A stretch of 64,000 nucleotides of DNA, taken from contig NZ_JAAAUC010000007.1 of NCBI RefSeq assembly GCF_009908165.1, positions 1-64,000 of the forward strand. Reading direction: 5' to 3'. Positions 60,427 to 64,000 of the stretch are shown here, piece after piece. This DNA is from Frigidibacter albus. Its GTDB lineage: Bacteria; Pseudomonadota; Alphaproteobacteria; Rhodobacterales; Rhodobacteraceae. Every line of letters starts with the position of its first letter. Within the stretch, counting starts at the first letter, position 1. The notes beneath the pieces were generated by a model. It saw nothing but the letters and a program-made list of their open reading frames with translations, did not search any database and was not told where the DNA came from. The position numbers were made by a program, and so were the translations under genes.

Positions 60427-61251
60427 ATGTCAAACGGCCTGATGGCGGGCAAGCGCGGGCTGATCATGGGCCTGGCGAACGACAAGTCGATTGCCTGGGG
60501 AATCGCCAAGGCACTCGCGGCCCAGGGCGCGGAGATGGCCTTCTCCTTCCAGGGCGATGCCTTCCGCAAACGGGTGGAGCCGCTGGCCGCCGGGATCGGC
60601 GTGACCGAGCTGGTCGATTGCGACGTGTCGGACGGCGCCTCTCTGGATGCGGTCTTCGACCGGCTGAAAGAGGTCTGGGGCACGCTGGACTTCGTCGTCC
60701 ATGCCATCGGCTTTTCCGACAAGAACGAGCTGCGCGGCCGCTATGTCGACACCAGCGCTGCGAATTTCCAGATGACCATGGATATCTCGGTCTATTCCTT
60801 CACCGCCGTGTGCCAGCGCGCCGCCGCGATGATGGGCCCCGGCGGCAGCCTGCTGACGCTGACCTATTACGGCGCCGAGAAGGTGATGCCGCATTACAAT
60901 GTGATGGGCGTCGCCAAGGCCGCGCTGGAGGCGAGCGTCAAGTATCTGGCCGAAGACCTCGGCAAGGACGGGATCCGCGTCAACGCGATCTCGGCCGGGC
61001 CGATCAAGACGCTGGCGGCCAGCGGCATCGGCGATTTCCGCTATATCCTGAAGTGGAACGAACTGAACTCGCCGCTGCGGCGCAACGTGACGCAGGACGA
61101 GGTCGGGAAATCGGCGCTGTACCTGCTGTCGGACCTTGGCAGCGGCGTGACCGGCGAGACCCATCATGTCGACGCCGGCTACCATGTCGTTGGCATGAAA
61201 TCGGTCGATGCGCCGGATATCGACGTGGTGACGGGGCGCAAGGAGTCCTGA
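60427..61251 (+). CDS. fabI: Enoyl-[acyl-carrier-protein] reductase (NADH)
   Basis: This 274-residue SDR-family enzyme reduces enoyl-ACP in fatty acid elongation. It has GLANDKSIAWGIAKALAAQG (cofactor loop) and the Tyr-x6-Lys pair in YNVMGVAKAALEASVKYLAE. The ending TGETHHVDAGYHVVGMKS is standard. A GGGAG ribosome binding site precedes the ATG. The LysE gene starts 3 bp after its stop, so they are co-transcribed. Inhibitors of FabI such as triclosan would be predicted to act on it. Confidence 0.97.
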   Translation: MSNGLMAGKRGLIMGLANDKSIAWGIAKALAAQGAEMAFSFQGDAFRKRVEPLAAGIGVTELVDCDVSDGASLDAVFDRLKEVWGTLDFVVHAIGFSDKNELRGRYVDTSAANFQMTMDISVYSFTAVCQRAAAMMGPGGSLLTLTYYGAEKVMPHYNVMGVAKAALEASVKYLAEDLGKDGIRVNAISAGPIKTLAASGIGDFRYILKWNELNSPLRRNVTQDEVGKSALYLLSDLGSGVTGETHHVDAGYHVVGMKSVDAPDIDVVTGRKES

Positions 61252-61254
61252 GCC

Positions 61255-61869
61255 ATGACCCTCGCCGGCTTCATCGCCTTCTACATGCTGTCGCTGCTGG
61301 CCGCGGTGTCGCCTGGCCCTGCGGTGCTGATGGCGGCGCGCACCGGGCTTAGCGAGGGGTTCCGCACCGGCGCGCTGCTGGCGGCCGGGATCGGCGCCGG
61401 CGCGGCGATTTGGGCCGGGGTGGCGATGTTCGGGCTGAACCTGGTGTTCGCCGCGGCCCCTGCCCTGCTCTGGGCGCTGAAGATCATCGGCGGCGGCTAT
61501 CTGATCTGGCTGGGCCTGCAGCTGTGGCGCAAGGCGGACAAGCCGTTCATCACCGCCGATGCCCGCCCGGTGCCGCGCTCGGCGTTGTCGGCCTTCCGGC
61601 TGGGCCTGTTCACGCAGCTGGCCAACCCCAAGGCCCCGGTGGTGTTCTCGGCCATCTTCCTTGGCACCGTGCCGCAGGGCACACCGGCCGCCGTTTATGC
61701 CGCGCTGCTGGCCGTCGTGTTCGTCAACGAATTCGTCTGGAATATCGGCGTCGCGCGCATCTTCTCGCTGGACCGCAGCCGCGCTGCCTATATCAGCCTC
61801 AAGACCATCATCGACCGCAGCTTTGGCGGGCTTCTGGCCCTGCTGGGGCTGAAGATCGCCGCCACCTGA
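61255..61869 (+). CDS. LysE family exporter
   Basis: This 204-residue inner-membrane exporter has the family signature [19 protein letters not shown] at about residues 17-35 and six hydrophobic segments. It is a second, distinct LysE-type protein in the window, without an adjacent regulator. It lies between fabI and gpt in one operon and may export an amino acid or purine-related compound. The substrate is unknown. Confidence 0.9.
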   Translation: MTLAGFIAFYMLSLLAAVSPGPAVLMAARTGLSEGFRTGALLAAGIGAGAAIWAGVAMFGLNLVFAAAPALLWALKIIGGGYLIWLGLQLWRKADKPFITADARPVPRSALSAFRLGLFTQLANPKAPVVFSAIFLGTVPQGTPAAVYAALLAVVFVNEFVWNIGVARIFSLDRSRAAYISLKTIIDRSFGGLLALLGLKIAAT

Positions 61870-61879
61870 GGAGGGGCCC

Positions 61880-62383
61880 ATGTCCGACCGGCTGCCGCAT
61901 GAAAAGGGCTTTCACGTCAGCTGGGACCAGCTGCACCGCGACGCGCGGGCGCTGGCCTGGCGGCTGCAGGGCCACGGACCCGATGACGGCGGCTGGCGCG
62001 CGGTGGTGGGCATCACCCGCGGTGGCCTCGTGCCGGCGATGATCGTCAGCCGCGAGCTGGACATCCGGGTCGTCGATACGATCAGCGTGAAAAGCTACAG
62101 CCATCAGGCGCAGAAGGATGCGGTGGTGACGAAAAGCCCGCAGGCCGAGCTGATGGGCGATGGCACCGGCATCCTGGTCGTCGATGATCTGGTCGATACC
62201 GGCAAGACGCTGGAGCTGGTTCGCAGCCTCTATCCCAAGGCGCATTTCGCCACGGTCTATTCCAAGCCGCAGGGTCGCAAGCAGGTGGATACCTTCGTGA
62301 CCGAGGTCAGCCAGGATACCTGGATCTTCTTCCCCTGGGACATGGCGCTGCAATATGTGCAGCCGTTCCGCGGGGCGGACTGA
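61880..62383 (+). CDS. gpt: Xanthine-guanine phosphoribosyltransferase
   Basis: This 167-residue purine salvage enzyme joins xanthine or guanine to PRPP. The PRPP-binding motif is [20 protein letters not shown] at about residues 97-116, and [20 protein letters not shown] lies near the N-terminal part. The length is close to E. coli Gpt. An AGGAGG ribosome binding site precedes the ATG. A run of GC hairpins and the ATATCC repeat follow. Confidence 0.95.
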   Translation: MSDRLPHEKGFHVSWDQLHRDARALAWRLQGHGPDDGGWRAVVGITRGGLVPAMIVSRELDIRVVDTISVKSYSHQAQKDAVVTKSPQAELMGDGTGILVVDDLVDTGKTLELVRSLYPKAHFATVYSKPQGRKQVDTFVTEVSQDTWIFFPWDMALQYVQPFRGAD

Positions 62384-62420
62384 CAGCAGCGGGGGCCAGA
62401 AGCGGAGGGCATTCCCCGCA

Positions 62421-62482
62421 CAGGCCAAGGCAGCGGGGGCCAGCCCCCGCACAGGTCAAGGCAGCGGGGGCCAGCCCCCGCA
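62421..62482 (+). repeat. Two 31-bp tandem repeats
   Basis: Units at 62421-62451 and 62452-62482 are CAGGCCAAGGCAGCGGGGGC + CAGCCCCCGCA and the same with GTCAAGG, differing in one base. Each contains the hairpin GCGGGGGC CA GCCCCCGC. A degenerate earlier unit (62388-62420) may belong to the array. Confidence 0.75.
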
Positions 62483-62500
62483 CCCCCGGGATATTTCACC
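62462..62500 (-). repeat. ATATCC-hairpin intergenic repeat, copy 4
   Basis: On the minus strand this reads GGTGAAATATCCCGGGGGTG and then GCGGGGGCTGGCCCCCGC, the same arrangement as the copies at 11909, 12157 and 39842. It overlaps the second tandem unit. Confidence 0.6.
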
Positions 62501-62525
62501 CAGCAAGAAACACAGGTGCGCCCCG

Positions 62526-63704
62526 ATGATCCACCCGCTGAACCCCGCGATGGAAGCGACGTTCCTGCCTCCGGTGATGGAGGCGCGGCGCTGGCTCGAT
62601 GGGATGGTGTTTCCCGAAGGGCGGCCGCTGATCAATGTCAGCCAGGCGGCACCGGTCGATCCGCCCCCCCTGGCGCTGCGGCAGGAGATTGCGCGGGCGG
62701 CGCTCGAGGATCCGGCGGCGCATCTTTATGGGCCGGTGCTGGGGCTGCCGGCGTTGCGGGCCGAGGTGGCGGCGCAGTGGTCAGCGGCCTATGGCGGCGT
62801 GGTGGCGCCGGATCAGGTGGCGATCACCCAGGGCTGCAATCAGGCGTTCTGCGCGGTGATGTCCACGCTCGCCGGCGCCGGGGATGAGGTGATCCTGCCG
62901 ACCCCGTGGTATTTCAACCACAAGATGTGGCTGGACATGCAGGGCGTCGGGGCGGTGCCGCTGGCGACGGGGGACGGGCTGATCCCAGACCCCGAGGCGG
63001 CGGCGCAGCTGATCGGGCCGCGGACCCGGGCCATCGTGCTGGTCAGCCCCAACAATCCGGGCGGCGTGGAATATCCGGCGGAGGTACTGCGCGCCTTCCA
63101 CGATCTGGCGCAGTCCCGCGGGATCGCGCTGGTTGTGGACGAGACCTACCGCGATTTCGACAGCCGCAGCGGCGCGCCGCATGACCTGTTCACCGATCCG
63201 GATTGGGCGGGCACGCTGATCCAGCTTTACAGCTTCTCCAAGGCCTACCGGCTGACCGGGCACCGGGTGGGGGCGATCACCGCCAGTGCCGCGCGGCTGG
63301 CGCAGGTGGAGAAGTTCCTCGACACCGTCGCCATCTGCCCCGGCCAGCTTGGCCAGATCGCGGCCTTGTGGGGGATGCGCAATCTGCGCGGCTGGGTGGC
63401 AGGCGAGCGGCTGGAGATTCTGGCGCGGCGCGCGGCGATGGTGCAGGGCTTTGCCCGGCTGGAGGGCTGGCGGCTGCTGGGCTGCGGCGCCTATTTCGCC
63501 TATGTCGAGCATCCGCACCCGCTGCCCTCGCCCGCCTTCGCACGGGCGCTGGTGCGTGAGGCGGGCGTGCTGCTGCTGCCGGGCACCATGTTCATGCCTG
63601 CCGAGGACCCGGCGGGCGCGCGGCAGTTGCGTATCGCTTTTGCCAATGTCGATGCTGCCGGGATCGGCGCGCTGTTCGACCGGCTGGAGCGGCTGGCCTT
63701 CTGA
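62526..63704 (+). CDS. Class I/II aminotransferase
   Basis: This 392-residue PLP-dependent enzyme has VSPNNPGGVEYPAEVLRAFH and the PLP Lys in QLYSFSKAYRLTGHRVGA, with TQGCNQAFCAVMSTLAGAGD upstream. The fold-type I pattern fits aspartate/aromatic aminotransferases. The substrate is unknown. A ribosome binding site with CAGGTG precedes the ATG. It follows the repeats after gpt. Confidence 0.9.
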   Translation: MIHPLNPAMEATFLPPVMEARRWLDGMVFPEGRPLINVSQAAPVDPPPLALRQEIARAALEDPAAHLYGPVLGLPALRAEVAAQWSAAYGGVVAPDQVAITQGCNQAFCAVMSTLAGAGDEVILPTPWYFNHKMWLDMQGVGAVPLATGDGLIPDPEAAAQLIGPRTRAIVLVSPNNPGGVEYPAEVLRAFHDLAQSRGIALVVDETYRDFDSRSGAPHDLFTDPDWAGTLIQLYSFSKAYRLTGHRVGAITASAARLAQVEKFLDTVAICPGQLGQIAALWGMRNLRGWVAGERLEILARRAAMVQGFARLEGWRLLGCGAYFAYVEHPHPLPSPAFARALVREAGVLLLPGTMFMPAEDPAGARQLRIAFANVDAAGIGALFDRLERLAF

Positions 63705-63783
63705 GCCTTCGCGCCGCGCGGAGCCTTGCCCCGGAACGGCCGAACCCGTAAACAGCCCGGAACGGTTGGATAATGTGCAGGGG

Positions 63784-64000
63784 ATGGGCATGGCAAAGGG
63801 ACTTCGGCGCAAGGGTGCCAACACCGTCGTCTGGCTGCTGATGGCCATGCTGATCCTGGGCCTTGGCGGCTTTGGGGTGACGAGCTTCGGCGGCGCGACG
63901 CAGAGCGTGGCCACGGTCGGGGACCGCGAGGTGGACGTCAACGATTACGCCCGCGCCCTGCGCGCTGAGGTGGATGCGCTGTCGGCACAGTTCGGCCAGC
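63784..64000 (+). CDS. SurA/PpiD-type peptidyl-prolyl isomerase, N-terminal part
   Basis: The gene is cut by the window end, so about 72 residues are visible. A basic start (MAKGLRRKGANT) leads to a transmembrane anchor (VVWLLMAMLILGLGGFG) and then VATVGDREVDVNDYARALRA, the start of the SurA_N-type chaperone region. This is typical of PpiD-like inner-membrane folding factors. The start could be 63784 or the in-frame ATG at 63790. The catalytic domain would lie beyond the edge. Confidence 0.85.
   Translation, partial: MGMAKGLRRKGANTVVWLLMAMLILGLGGFGVTSFGGATQSVATVGDREVDVNDYARALRAEVDALSAQFGQ

Noticed and set aside
62388-62482. CRISPR-like array
   Set aside because: Only two or three units stand directly adjacent with no spacers and no cas genes.

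Overview
The window is a stretch of high-GC bacterial chromosome. Its gene content points to a Rhodobacterales (Rhodobacteraceae/Paracoccaceae) alphaproteobacterium. The markers used are the phaZ / phaC-phaP-phaR polyhydroxyalkanoate cluster with TGC-rich PhaR-type operators, a DUF3572 gene divergent from a PleD-type regulator, secG-pyrG adjacency, an adenosylcobalamin ribonucleotide reductase as the only reductase present, a double cold-shock-domain protein, and AT-rich ATATCC-hairpin intergenic repeats. No species is claimed.

Layout. 1-6.5 kb: 2-hydroxyacid dehydrogenase fragment, a LysE exporter divergent from an Lrp/AsnC regulator, an iron alcohol dehydrogenase, an H-NOX-like protein overlapping a GGDEF cyclase, and a DUF4153 membrane protein. 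7-12 kb: MttB-like methyltransferase, HAD phosphatase, DUF3572, PleD. 12.2-14.5 kb: ECF sigma factor with a membrane partner, a heavy-metal-sensor-like protein and a Met-rich four-EF-hand protein. 14.8-25 kb: DUF983, NUDIX, EamA transporter, desaturase, two lipoproteins, aldo/keto reductase, MFS transporter, SDR, secG, pyrG. 25-30 kb: glycosyltransferase, DUF1428/MarR divergent pair, PPK2, DUF1330, TerB, PhnD-like protein. 30.1-42.8 kb: a polar amino acid/amine ABC transporter followed by two glutamine-synthetase-family ligases, a class I amidotransferase, an FAD oxidase, a DegT aminotransferase, a LysR regulator and an omega-aminotransferase. 42.9-47.6 kb: PHA granule cluster. 47.6-57.4 kb: three alpha/beta hydrolases, thrS, a cold shock protein, an ArsC-like protein and nrdJ. 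57.8-64 kb: small lipoprotein, tRNA-Pro, DUF192, double CSD, pdxH, fabI, LysE, gpt, an aminotransferase and the start of a SurA/PpiD-type protein.

Working together. The 30-43 kb block looks like uptake plus gamma-glutamylation-type catabolism of an amine (putrescine-like pathway: ligase, oxidase, amidotransferase, transaminase), with no aldehyde dehydrogenase in the window. The PHA block has synthase, phasin, repressor and depolymerase, and its phasin promoter carries a PhaR-type palindrome exactly between -35 and -10. Two diguanylate cyclases suggest c-di-GMP signalling.

Most unusual. (1) The H-NOX-like protein has Gln where the heme-ligating His should be and has lost YxSxR, yet keeps its translationally coupled cyclase. 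(2) A family of dispersed mosaic intergenic repeats (five type-1 and two type-2 copies) shares a roughly 70-nt insertable hairpin module. That module is present in some copies and absent from others, and the two full copies differ by a compensatory base-pair change. (3) One alpha/beta hydrolase has Trp in place of its nucleophile. (4) A perfect 11-bp inverted repeat covers the ribosome binding site of the DegT aminotransferase. No phage, IS transposase, rRNA or CRISPR array was seen.
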